64,000 bases of DNA from Antedon bifida (lineage: Eukaryota; Echinodermata; Crinoidea; Comatulida; Antedonidae), in NCBI GenBank assembly GCA_963402885.1, contig OY727100.1, positions 1,798,001 to 1,862,000 on the forward strand. The letters run 5' to 3'. Of the stretch, positions 15,201 through 26,600 are shown in pieces. A program made the position numbers and the translations under genes. The notes beneath the pieces are model-generated. The model was given only the letters and a program-made list of their open reading frames with translations. It was not told the origin of the DNA and did no database searches. Within the stretch, counting starts at the first letter, position 1, and the number at the start of each line of letters is the position of its first letter.

Positions 15201-17235
15201 CAACATACTGACAATTGTGTCCATACTGCGGAACATCTCTTGCAGCAGTTTGTAGCGATATGGCAGTGCAAGAGTAGCTGGAGGCGGCGTGGTTGCAAGA
15301 GAATGATACTTCTCAAACGCTGGCATCCTGTGGAGAACATTTAACATATTGTTATATGGTTTTCGGGAGTTTTGTTCCTATAGACATATCATTATGGATT
15401 CATCTATATTTAATATGCATGCACTCTTTAAATATAGTATGTCAGTCGACTCTATCCCAATACCAGACTCTCTGAAAACCAGAAACTCTCCCAAATCAGA
15501 CTTTTCTTGAGGTCCCAAATTCATGTTCACCATTAGAAACACATTCCAAATACCAGACTTTCCAGAAAACCAAATATTAAGCCAGCCCAAAGGTGTCCGG
15601 TATTGGGAGAGTTGACAGTAAACTAACAGAAACAACCAAACAATTACGTTTTTGTTTCAGCAGCTTTCTTTGGTGCTTGCTTCTTTTGAGTTTTTTCAGC
15701 TTCTTTCTCTTTCATTTTCTGCGTTTCTTGTCGCACTGCTGCTAACCTTTTCTGCAGCTCCTCCAGCTTCCCACATTGTGCAAGTTTTTCACGCATAACT
15801 TCGGCGGATGATTTACTGGTAGCCTTTAGAAAAGAACATTTTTGTTAATTTGATTGTTTAAAAATGATTTATGGTAGAATTAAATTAAAAGACAATGAAA
15901 TTATACCTTTGTATCACTTTTAACAACAGTTGCCTTCTTTGTTACAGCAATTTTCTTGATCATATCTTCAACTTTGTCTTTCATTGGCGTCTTCATTTGC
16001 AATGATTTGGAGTTGGTAGAAAGTGGAGTCTGTACATTCTCAGACTAAAACAAAATAGAAATAAATTAAAATTGTTAACGTAAAAAAAGGTTTATTTGGT
16101 CAAATAAACTAAGATAAGAGGGATGATAAAAATGCCATGGGATGGTAAATAATGATGCATTACAAAAGCTTAAAGGAACTTGGACATAAAAAGAATGCAT
16201 GTGGTTATGCACTTGTCAATTGTATATGACCCAGTGTCCGTCACACTTTACCACCCACCCACAATGTGTCAAAATGGGTACGTCATGGTCACCTAAAGGT
16301 AAGTCAATTTTTTTACGCAGGGGTGCGTCATAGTATTTATAATTTATGATGCACGTCGTACAAATGCTGCACCTCTCCCGGGGGTCATATAGTGTGTCAT
16401 ACAATTGAAAAGTGCATTATGTTTAAAAAAAATTTGCTTCTACTCCAGTATGGAATTGGAATAGCTGGAAGGTACTGCAATGATGGGAGACTGCGAAGAT
16501 GATACAGTACGTTTTTCACTGTACCTTCTGTAATTCAGAAGACTGGCTCTCAACCGAGAATTTTGCAAGAGCACCGTCCAAACATTTCTTTGCCGATTTC
16601 CTTCCCGCAATATGATACGTTCGTAATTGGACATCTTCGGCCGAGTCTTCTTTCTCAATCACGGTTGTTACTTCTTTCGAATTTGTCTTGCTTCTCTTAT
16701 GAGCAATTGGCGTCGTTAACTTTTTCCCTCTTTTTGTCGGTGTAGTGGGAGGTGTACGAGGAACAGCGTGATCATCTTTGGCCTCGGTTATTTCAAATGT
16801 TGGACCGGAAGCATCGGAACCAGAATCCGATAATCTGAGTTCAATATCGCTCGACGATTTTAAATCGGTTACGACAGACATAAAATCTTTTATTGAAGCG
16901 TTTTTGGTGTCTCCTTTCTTCCTTCTTGTTTGTTGACGACTTGTTGATGTCGATGACTTCTTTCTTGTAGACCGTCTTGTCCGGGTGGAGACCCCCGTCG
17001 CAGCTGGTTCTACTGCCGCCACGGTTGATTTGCTTTCTTCGGCCTGAAACTGAAGTGTGGGGCCTGACTTTTTATTTTCGAACGTAAACACCGGTTTACT
17101 TATTACGTCCTCATTAAATACTGGCGAATTCTCAGATATAGTGTTTGACTGGATAACCTTTCTACGTTTTGATGGTTGGATATCGACAGATTTCTTACGT
17201 GATCCATAGTAAAACGTGACTTTAGATTGAGCCAT
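12236..17235 (-). CDS. CDT1: DNA replication licensing factor Cdt1
   Basis: Ten exons join in phase: 17235-16525, 16044-15907, 15823-15648, 15327-15136, 15002-14842, 14719-14610, 13900-13574, 13274-13162, 12971-12883 and 12393-12236. They encode 724 residues, longer than human Cdt1 because of a larger disordered N-terminus. Cdt1 loads MCM2-7 onto ORC/Cdc6-bound origins in G1. A PIP-box-like sequence (QSKVTFYY, with basic SRK after it) starts at residue 3. Then come a Ser/Thr/Lys-rich region with TP/SP-type sites, a coiled-coil geminin-binding segment, the central winged helix (LPYRYKLLQEMFRSMDTIVS, HNRSE, YQLHVDP), RWHPKFPLDQVPDIEPEDLP, and the C-terminal MCM-binding winged helix (RAKEAKK, LERLPEM, LLTEVIPEW). 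Start chosen at the PIP-box methionine. Convergent with DPM1 and divergent from CYBA. Confidence 0.96.
12683..12838. repeat. Three-copy ~58-bp tandem repeat in CDT1 intron 9
   Basis: 'gaacctaaatgt' followed by 'gatgatgagtgtt' and 'cctattaaggagacacctt' recurs three times with divergence. The same motif family (cctattaaggggacacctt) occurs at 19352-19430, 47575-48285 and 52258-52330. Read along the CDT1 transcript, the array starts about 45 bp after the exon 9 splice donor. Confidence 0.6.
14482..14576 (-). mobile_element. Family A foldback MITE, short copy
   Basis: At 95 bp this is one of the shortest copies: 'aagccttgtctacactatc' at the left and 'tttgatagtgtagacagag' at the right, with most of the internal arms lost. 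It is in a CDT1 intron. Confidence 0.75.
15438..15620. mobile_element. Inverted-repeat element family H, complete copy
   Basis: About 183 bp with terminal repeats GTCAGTCGACTCTATCCCAA at the left and TATTGGGAGAGTTGACAGTA at the right. Internally 'aataccagac' recurs three times. It is located in the CDT1 intron between exons 3 and 4; a truncated relative is at 11124-11250. Confidence 0.7.
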
Positions 17236-17812
17236 TTTGTGCAACACTTCCTATCTCTCTCGTCTCGAAGCTGTATTTTGTTATCCCGAAGTTGGATTAT
17301 TCGCGCGAGTGGGTCACGTGCTTCATTTAGACTAGTCCAATACATAATATAAAGACTCATGAAACAAACAAATTTTCCTATACATTATACACAAAATAAA
17401 CAGTCAACATTATTATTTATTTTATAAGCACACTAGATTTTGTATTTATTCTATAATATATAATTAGTTTTACTTATCCATTAGTTATCCACAATAGGCT
17501 TATTTAGTATATTATTCTCCTATCTAGAATGGAACCGTCTGGATAGATTTAAATACCCTGATATGGTCAAAGGTCAGAACTGGAACGCGGAAGTAGGAGG
17601 ATTTGTGTTCAATAATACAATACAATACAATAGACTAATACTTCAGGAAAAGATTACGTTTTTCTAAGCTGTTGTTACTTTTTGTGTTGCTGTGAGCTAG
17701 CATAGTACACGACAGTCCGTAGAACGTACTTTCACCAAAAAGAAATTGCTGCTGTTCTTATATTGTTTTTAGTTTATTTGAGTTTCTCAGTTTAGGCCTA
17801 CAAAAAAAAAAG
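17236..17812. promoter_or_regulatory. Divergent CDT1-CYBA promoter region
   Basis: The 577 bp between the two start codons holds both 5' UTRs. About 70 bp upstream of the CDT1 start, TTCGCGCG at 17300-17307 resembles an E2F site and CACGTG at 17315-17320 is an E-box. CDT1 is a known E2F target in animals, so the match is sensible but unproven. The CYBA side is AT-rich with a pyrimidine tract and an A10 run just before its ATG. Confidence 0.45.
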
Positions 17813-19811
17813 ATGGGTGGAATGATGAAGTGGGAGTGGGCTATGTGGGCCAATGAGCACGCCTTCGTCAGTGGAATCCGTAAGTATGGTAGGCCTAGAC
17901 TCTGGTACTGGCAATAGGCTGATTAAAGAGTGAATATTCACATTTGTATGTTGTTCTTTTGTATATCATTTCGCAATAAACAAGATTGAATTTATTTGGG
18001 TTTTTTTGCAGTTTTGGTGATGGGTGGAATTGTAGGTGCATTTGATTTCTCTGGAAAGGAATTCGCATATTACAGCATGTATCCTTTGTGTTGAAAAATA
18101 CTTGTAATATACTTTGTAAAGAAATTGATTCTTATCTTTCCATGAGCTGAACTTTTTGTTGAAAATTCTGCCTTTCAGATTGCCCATTTGTTTTGTGTCT
18201 TATGAAATTGTATGTTTGTATATTTTGATGACTTGCATATAAATATTTAAGGTTCTTAATAAAATGTTTAAAATCTATTAATTCGTCACGAACATCAACA
18301 GGTAATAACATATTTGTACGAGCAAATGGATGATGTCTCGTCTTGTGACATGTCACTTTCCACTTTAATTTGATTAATTCTGAAGATAATTTATTTTGGA
18401 AGTAGTAGGCCCTACCGTAGATAGATTTAAGTATTCTACTTAACATATCTGGTTAGAGCTGCTGGTGTATTTGTGACGCTATTGGAATATCCAAGAGGAA
18501 CAAGAATAAATGGAAAAGTAGTTCCAAGAAGGTAAGCCTACGCCGTACATGGATGCACAAAGTAGTTCGTTAAAATTAGGCAGTACAAATAATATTGAAA
18601 AAAATAAAATATAAATAATATTTTCTTTTTTCAGATTTCAGGATAAAATCTCACCAATTGTCGATTTCTTAGGCCCTCTTGGTAGAAATTATTTTATTCG
18701 ATTTGTTCTATATTTACTGTAAGTACAATTCAATTTACAATTTTTAAATCTTAATCCATTGTTAGTACAGCAGTTCTGAACAATGTAACAATTATTGCAA
18801 CCCTGATTATAGTATATAATTACATATTACTGTATAAGTATATATTTTGGATGCATAATAATATTATGATAATTCTAGGATTTTAATTAGTGAATTTTTG
18901 TTTCAAACTAAAGCTCTTTCTACACTATCAAACTTTATGTGACAAAAAAGTATGATGTGCTCAAATATGGTAGTGATATGGCCATACATGGTAGTGATAT
19001 GACATCATGTCGGATCCATATATGGGCACATCACATTTGTTTGTCACATAAAGTTTGATAGTGTAGACAGAGCTTATTAAGACAGTATTTTGTAAGGAAA
19101 TTCTCTGCATTTGTTATAACATTACTTTGTTGTCAGAGATCTTTCACCAGGAAATTGTTTAACATCCTGCTTTTCTTTCATATCACTATACTGTATATAT
19201 TTTTATTCATCCTGACTCAGCAATATATAACAGTATTATAGTTCGTTCATAAAGTTGAAGATAATGGCAATGTAGATTAGTGCCTTTCCTGTCGATCTCG
19301 GGTTTCTATGTTCAATGCTCTATTTGATCATGTTTTTTTCCAGGAAATACAGTATAAACTCCTATTAAGGGGACACCTTTGAGACCCAACAAAGTGATTA
19401 AGTGTTGGCCATGGTGTTGTAACATATATTTCTCCTCATTATTTCACAGCAAGGAGTTTTTGTTTAGTGAATAAGTTCAACTTTGTTCTGTTGTTCAAAT
19501 CGGGCCATAATTATACTAAAAACAAAAAGTAGATCTAAATTTAAAATATTTCAAAAATTCTTTTCAGAATGTCTGTGCCAACAGTGTTTTGTTTACCAAC
19601 TATAATGAGTGGAGTATCGTTATTTTTTGGATCTGTTATGTATTTTGTGGCAGCTATTGGTAATGAGGAATGGAAACCAGAAAGTGCAAGCGCCCTTGCA
19701 AGACAGAAGACTTTGACTCAGCAGCCACCAATGAACCCTCCACCTCGTCCACCGCAGGCTAAAGGGGAACGAGCGGCTGCCGTGACCAATGGTGATAAAA
19801 ATAATATCTAA
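17813..19811 (+). CDS. CYBA: Cytochrome b-245 light chain, p22phox
   Basis: Five exons join in phase: 17813-17879, 18012-18078, 18457-18531, 18635-18718 and 19568-19811. They give 178 residues versus 195 in human. p22phox is the membrane partner that stabilises NOX2-type oxidases and docks the p47phox organiser. The conserved core is obvious: EWAMWANEHAFVSG, GGIVGAF, AAGVFVTLLEYPRGTR, GRNYFIRFVLY and a final hydrophobic hairpin before NEEWKPE. A proline-rich motif (PPMNPPPRPPQ, about residues 151-161) matches the p47phox SH3-binding site of vertebrates. The tail after it is short and polar. Start chosen because it aligns with the family N-terminus; an alternative ATG is three codons downstream. 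Intron 4 contains a family A MITE and a family E fragment. Confidence 0.96.
18911..19075. mobile_element. Family A foldback MITE in CYBA intron 4
   Basis: A complete copy flanked by TA. Unusually, both ends carry the 'aaactttatgtgac' version of the arm rather than one of each, so it may be a recombinant or gene-converted copy. Confidence 0.85.
19352..19430 (+). repeat. Family E fragment in CYBA intron 4
   Basis: 'actcctattaaggggacacc' followed by a degenerate 'acccaacaaagtg' and 'ggtgttgtaacatat' is homologous to the start of the array at 47575. It is a single, non-tandem copy. Confidence 0.5.
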
Positions 19812-19912
19812 GTAAAGATATGAGGCAATATGTATATCTGAGCCTTCCAACGAATACAAGTATTCTAATTAAACAATATTTAATGTTATAGCAAATCTAG
19901 TCATCTAAACTT

Positions 19913-20057
19913 AAGCTCTGTCTACACTATCAAACTAGTTTGAAAAAAAAAATGTGGTGTACCCAAATATGGTAGTGATATGACATCATCATCATGTCCA
20001 TAATTGGGTACATCACATTTTTTTCTCACATAAAGTTTGATAGTGTAGACGGGGCTT
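19913..20057 (+). mobile_element. Family A foldback MITE, downstream of CYBA
   Basis: It starts AAGCTCTGTCTACACTATC and ends GATAGTGTAGACGGGGCTT about 100 bp after the CYBA stop. The nearest AATAAA is at 20297-20302, so this copy may be transcribed inside the CYBA 3' UTR. Confidence 0.85.
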
Positions 20058-21000
20058 TAGAATATAATTTTGAATAGTTGAAAAAGTCTTAACCACCCAA
20101 GGAAAAAGAAATGTATTTGCATGTGATCCACTTCTACTACTCCTTGCATATAAAAAGTGAGGAGTTTTAGGAGTTAGCTAGTTCTGCTGATTATCTTCTC
20201 AACACGGCAACCCAGTCAAATATGCCTAACAACGTGCAAACCTGCTCACGTACTCACATAAAGTTTTATAATACATTTTGTTGATTATATAATAGTAATA
20301 AATTTTTAGATGTAAATTAATAAAATGTTTGATTTGATAAATATATAGGCGGTGATAAAACAATATATACTTACGATTTACTGGCAATAAGTCAAAAAGA
20401 AATTTGACGTCATTATGATCTATCGACAGATTTTTTTATCCAAATTATTGGCAACATTCAACATTTGTTAACATTTTTTTTATGGTGGAAGTTGATTTAC
20501 GCAAATGGTAGTGCGTCTTAATACTTTATATATATTAGTGCGTACTATAATAAATATATATATTGTAAAGTACAGTAGTAGGTTGATACTTATTACACTT
20601 ATAATGTACACATTTGTATAATGATTATTATTCTTTACATGCATTCCGAGTCGAGCCGTGATTTTCTGATGTTTGTATATTTTTGTTATATTTTTTACTA
20701 TACGTGTAGACTGTGTATTAAGTTTCAATAAAGATATTTTTATAGTTTTTAATTTTTGCTATACTTTTTCCTGTCATTGTCGAATAATAATGTTCAGAAT
20801 CATCAGAATTAGACAATCTGTAAGTTCGATTGCCTTGGTTTTACGTTTCAGGCGATGTTTCGTTGGGTTTTCTTTTTTTAAAATTTAATGCGCTAAAAAA
20901 TACGCTATTATTATGAAAGAAAAAAACAACTGCAATAAGCACGTGATGAAGTGATGATGCGTGCGCGCGCGAGCGAGCATCAACTCTGTACCAATTGATT
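20058..21000. other. Intergenic, no gene seen
   Basis: An AT-rich stretch between CYBA and the SLC13 leader. AATAAA at 20297-20302 and 20318 could end the CYBA transcript. An alternating CG run (gcgtgcgcgcgcgagcgagc) lies at about 20956-20975, just before the proposed SLC13 leader exon. Confidence 0.4.
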
Positions 21001-21009
21001 CCGCTTTCG

Positions 21010-21129
21010 TAGGCCTATACCCCACTTAAACTACCAGCATATAAATTTCACTATAAGAGTAGGCCAACACAAAACGTCACGCCAGCTACTTTACAGTGAT
21101 TTGTAAATTATTTGCGATCAGACTAGAAA
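21010..21129 (+). other. Probable non-coding first exon of the SLC13 gene
   Basis: A strong donor (AGAAAG|GTAAGTTT) at 21129/21130 follows a CpG-rich stretch. An acceptor with a good pyrimidine tract (tttattttgcag) at 23601 precedes the coding start at 23670. This suggests a spliced leader of about 2.4 kb intron. The 5' end of the exon is not defined by the sequence. Confidence 0.4.
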
Positions 21130-22288
21130 GGTAAGTTTATTTACTTTTTTTTTCTTTTTACTTATAGGCCTAATAGGCATCATAGACAAAGACTAACCTT
21201 TTAAAAGCTATATCGTTTACTACTTTTATCGGCGTTTTCACGAGCTTATATCCATAGTGCTTTCCTACTATGCGTCACCTCCACTCTTTAACATACATCT
21301 AGCACAAATTATTCAAAAAAATTGATAACCTATAAGTGATCTTATAACAAATAAATACCACGGTAGAGAAATAGGTGAAATCGACATTACACTGCGGCCA
21401 GCGGGAGTTATAAACGGTAAGTTTTAAAACTTAAAATAACACATTTTACAACTAGGCCTATATATAATTTCAAACATGATTGTCAGATTATTTATAGTTT
21501 GTATTGATTCAAAAGAACCCGAGTGGATCCGAGATATTTACGTTGGAACATGAATTCAAGTTTTGTGGAAAATAATGCGAATCAGTAGAGGTTAATGCGT
21601 TGGCACTTGCTTGCTGCTCAACAGATGTCGTATCTGTTTCATAGATGTTGTTTCCAGCTCGATTTGTCAGTCAAAATAGATTTTTTTGGGCTAACGTTTG
21701 AGTTGCTGAATTAAAAAAAGTGCCATTTGAAATCTCAAAATGACATTGAACACTTAATGGCGACAAAGCTAGGAGGGGTAAACAAACTTAGCATTTAACG
21801 TTTTTAAATTCAGCAACTCAAGCCAAATGACCAAGTTAGCCCAAAACTATTATATTTGGCACCATGATCGAGATGAAACTATTCAAAAAAGGTCAGAGCC
21901 CTACATCTGGCAAGTGTCAAGTAGGCCTAATTATCGATCAAGTTTCAATAAAATATTATTTACCACCTTCCATCAAAGGGCAATGTTTCTTACCGCTTCA
22001 GTTACCATAATGTTCCAAAATAAACAAACGGTAGACGCCCGGTGATTGGCTGTAATGTATTATGACGTAAACACTATCTCTACTTACCAGGCACTTTAAT
22101 TCTTATAAAAAAGAATCTCCTATAGGCCTAGGATTAGGGACGATTCATAATTCTTTTTCGTTTGTCGGACAACCGAACATACACCGAGGTACAACTCGTA
22201 TGCGCAGTCTGATCAAAATCGAACCACAGGAAGTGAATTTTTTATATACGACCGTAAGTTTTAATTAGATACTTATACCACTGGAAGT

Positions 22289-22386
22289 TATATGTTCTAT
22301 ATACACTACCGTATTTCATAATGTTTTAGATTATATTTACATGTTCTATATACACTACCGTATTTCATAATGTTTTAGATTATATC
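22289..22386 (+). repeat. Tandem duplication of about 48 bp
   Basis: 'gttctatatacactaccgta' through 'gttttagattatat' occurs twice in immediate succession with almost no divergence, so the duplication is recent. It is in the presumed 5' intron of the SLC13 gene. Confidence 0.8.
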
Positions 22387-23317
22387 ATAATAATAAAATT
22401 TGAATAGCGCAAAATGCTGGGCGGCGACTCTAAGCGCCGAACAACAAAAGAAAAAAATCAGCAAAATATTAATAATGAAAGTGCAAATTAAAAAGGTTGG
22501 TGCATGTCTTTGTTGTGTATTTATCATACACTCATTTATTTTTTGAGGGAAGAATTGATGAACCAAGACTGACGTCATCAAGAAACATTGACGATTTTGA
22601 TATATATTAACTAAGCATAATCGGACCTCTCAGATTTTCCGTTGCCTTCTTTGCTCCTCCTCAAAAAAAATAAGCCTATTCTCTCTGATTTATAACTAGG
22701 CCTATAGAGAGGAGTACATTTTGAATTAAAAATAATAATTGTCTGAATCCAACTCTCTTACGGTTTGATGGGAATTATTCATAATTCATAGGCCGATTCT
22801 ACAAGTTATCTTGGTTTAAACTGATTTGTTGAAGTCGACGGTTCACAACTTCAAATGGAATAGTTCACCGTATTCCAGTTGCTATCTCTCTGAGAGAAGA
22901 AGTTCTTATGGCAATTTAGTCCCTATTGTTAGTGCTGGCTTATAATTATTTTGTGTTCTTAGTGTTCAGAATTGGTTTGAAAAATAATTCAGTTTCAACA
23001 ATTTCAATTCCTTTCTTAATTCATTTTCTGAATTAAACCACATCTTAATCTATGCTCAAGGTCTTTGCTCGTACGGCACATAATGAATCTCACGGAATAA
23101 TCTAGGTACCGGTGCTCTTTGGACACTTTCCAATCTTGCGTTAAATAGGCGTAGAAATTTAACATGTATAACAAGATATCGCTCCAGTGTTTGATTATGA
23201 TTCTATACCCAATATATTAACAGACGTTTGTCATTTCTTACTCGGCCATCTTGTTGGGGCAGCTATAGGACCAGACTAGACAAACACAATGCGGAAAGTC
23301 AAATACTCATCGGAAAA

Positions 23318-23433
23318 AACAAACACAAACGCGGAAAAGACAAACACAAACGCGGAAAAGACAAACACAAACGCGAAAAGACAAACACAAACGCGAAAAG
23401 ACAAACACAAACGCGAAAAGACAAACACAAACG
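23318..23433 (+). repeat. 20-21-bp minisatellite upstream of SLC13 coding start
   Basis: About six copies of ACAAACACAAACGCGAAAAG; the first two have an extra G (GCGGAAAAG). It lies about 240 bp before the SLC13 ATG, in the 5' flank or leader intron. ORFs on both strands through it are repeat artefacts. Confidence 0.85.
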
Positions 23434-23669
23434 CATTTATGGGCCTCAGCGATAGTGCATAAGTGGACCTATATGGGAGCACAATAGTAAATAATACACT
23501 CATAAAATGTGTCATGTGCCAACAACTATCGCTTTATATAAATACAAATACCATTCACAAAACGTTTCTACTGGAAATATTATAAATGTTTTATTTTGCA
23601 GTAGGCCTACTGTAGCACACATTGTGTGAAGCCGCACTGAAAACAACCTACCTCAACAAGAATTACGTC

Positions 23670-26600
23670 ATGGGTTTTACAAGATGGCTGTGGAATGGCA
23701 GACGATACCTCATACTTTTGTCAATACCTCTATTATTTTCACCACTTCCAATTATTATTCGGACATCGGTAATTTTCAATATTTTTTAAAAATGTATATT
23801 TACCGTATGCAATTAAATGCGCTGCGGCACATTGAGTTGACACAGAGCGCCGCAGTCGAATGCGGCGTAGTCGGAATGCCGTTGTGCGTCATCAATCGAC
23901 GCCCAATCAAAGAACTTCACTTTACTGCTGCTGCGATGTTTGATGATCATTTACATACGAGTTTTTAAAGTAGGCCTAATTCGGACAAAACTCTAAAACA
24001 TTTCTCTCTGAGTTTCAAATTAACATCCACATGAAAGAAAAATTTCCCCTTTTTTTGTAGGAAGCTTACACTGCCTACGTCATCTTTGTCGTGTCTCTGT
24101 ACTGGGCGACTGAAGTCGTGGCCTTGCCTGTCACTGGTCTGCTTCCTGCACTTCTGCTGCCAATGTTCGGTGTCCTCACGGCAAAGCAGGTTGGCAGTCA
24201 ATACATGAAAGATGTTTCCATGTTGGTGCTAGGTAATTTAATGATTGCTACTGCCATTGAGAAGACCAACCTCCACAAGAGAATTGCTCTGCGCGTACTT
24301 ATGCTGATTGGCACATCGCCAAGATTGTAAGTGTGAAACGGTTTAGCTTAATACACAATTTATTCTTAATATGACTTTTACGTAGAACTGTTACTTAATT
24401 AAGCTTGGTTCCCACTAACTACGCAATGACAAGCGACAGTTCGAATAACCCATCGCTCGTGATTGGTTAAAGCACCTACTACGTTGCAATAATATAAAAA
24501 TGGAAATTGGAAAAAAGGTCATATTTAAAAAACGACACAGACTTGTAAATTAATGTTTGTAATTTTGTTCATCTTTCTAAATTTACTAATTCGTATAAGG
24601 TATGATCCTAGCGTTTTACAGATCTCGACACAAAAGGTAAGCGAACAATGTATTGTACAAGAAAGCTAGCTATTTTGCAATATGGCCATACCCATATATT
24701 TGACCCAGGTTGACCTTACTATTTCAACTCTTTATGCCATAGCCTGATACTAGGAATGATGCTGACATCCTGTGTCTTATCAATGTGGATGAGCAACATA
24801 GTAACAACTGCAATGATGGTACAGATAGCTCATGCAATACTTGAGGAAGTAGCTCTAGTAAGTAGGCCAAAAGTAGACCATTGGTGCAGATACTGCGAGG
24901 GTAGATGTTCCCTTTTTTGTTTCTGACTGTCGAAAGATTGAAAATAAAATAATATAATTGTGTAGAAATCACCATGTTCCTTCTCCTTCTTCTCTCCAAC
25001 ATTCAAAACGGATCGGCGCCTTTGATTAGTAGATTGTTGGGCGTCGCTGAACTGACTGGAATGATTGAAATCGACTAACATGTGGACAATTGGGTTAATA
25101 TTATATAACATTAATACAATAAGTGATAATACAATATAATACCTTTTATTTATCTTCAGAAAGAAGATATAGAGCTAAACTCAACAGAGGAAAAGGAAAA
25201 AGATGATAATGATAGCACGTGGGTATTTCCTTCTCTGGCACACTTTTAGATACTCGTATATATACTATTGTAAGGAAATAATTGTGGACTAATCTGTTTT
25301 GCAATGAGGAATTTTTATTTTTTCCCCAAAATATAAATATTTACTTTTGGGTTTACTTTAGAATATAAATGTTGAGTAAACCAACTATTCTGTTCTTTTT
25401 ATTAGTGTATTGTCACATTCGCAAAAGGATCTATGTGACAATTCGCATGGTCTTGAAAACTTGCGAAAAGCACTGTTACTTTGCATTTCATACTCAGCCA
25501 ATATTGGCGGAACTGGAACTTTGACTGGCTCAGCGATCAACGTGATTGCAATTAATCTCATAGATAGGTTTGTTTTCACCGTTTGTATTTGTTAATACAG
25601 TACTCAATAAACAATCTATCATTGGTATAATAATCGAATAACCACACACATAGTGGACTTCAAAGAACTTGGTTGGCCTACACTATTTGCAAAGAGTAAG
25701 GATCGCCTCCCGGTGTGCTGATCTGGTAGGCGCTGCACTGCTGACTGCCGTGGGTCAGTGGAGGGCCTAATCCGAATTTCTTCAGTTTCCAGTTAAGCTT
25801 GAGGACAAATAAATACCGCGGAAAAAAAGGCGGAAAAAAGGCGGATGGGAGCGAAAAAAAGTTCTGTCTGCTATTATTTACCTCGTTTGAGCATGATGTA
25901 AAAATAAATGTCCATTTGTTTTTTTTTAAATACACAGTACTCATAAAATATTCTCTTAACAAAATTCCATTTCTTTTTCAGTTACTGTGGTCCAGGACAT
26001 GGTATAAACTATGGAACTTGGATGTTGTTTGCTACGCCTGGAATGATTATCTGCTTGTTTATCTCCTGGATGTGGCTGTCTATGTATTACGTGGGATGCG
26101 GGTAAGATTAGGATTGATATTAGAATCTAAAAGTTATTCTGCGCATGCTTATATGTTTCTGAGTGTACAATGCGCATAACATTAGGCCTGTACCAACTCG
26201 TTTCGGATTCAGAGTCTAAAAGTTATTCTGCGCAATGCTTATATCTGAATGTACAATGCGGTAACATTAGTCCTCCACCAACTCGTTTCGGATTCGATAA
26301 CTTTTGTGCTATTTTACCCTCATTCAAAGCTCTGTCTACACTATCAAACTAGTTTGACAAAAATGTGATGTGCCCAAATATGTGACATCATCATGTCCAT
26401 AATATGGGCACATCACATTTTTTTCACATAAAGTTTAGACAGAGCTTTAGACACGTGGCGTGTTGTGAAAACGAAAATCGCGCGCTATCAGCATTTGGAC
26501 GCATGCGTGCGTCAATTAAATGATATTGAAATAATATATGTGTTAAACCTTTGTATTTAAAGATGTTGTCCAAGGATATTTAGTTGCTGTAGAACGGTTT

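Noticed and set aside
19620-19859. Minus-strand ORF opposite CYBA exon 5
   Set aside because: It is the antisense shadow of the CYBA coding exon.
24600-24636. Possible extra SLC13 exon ending at a GTAAGC donor
   Set aside because: No matching acceptor or phase, and exons 2 and 3 already join perfectly with conserved sequence.
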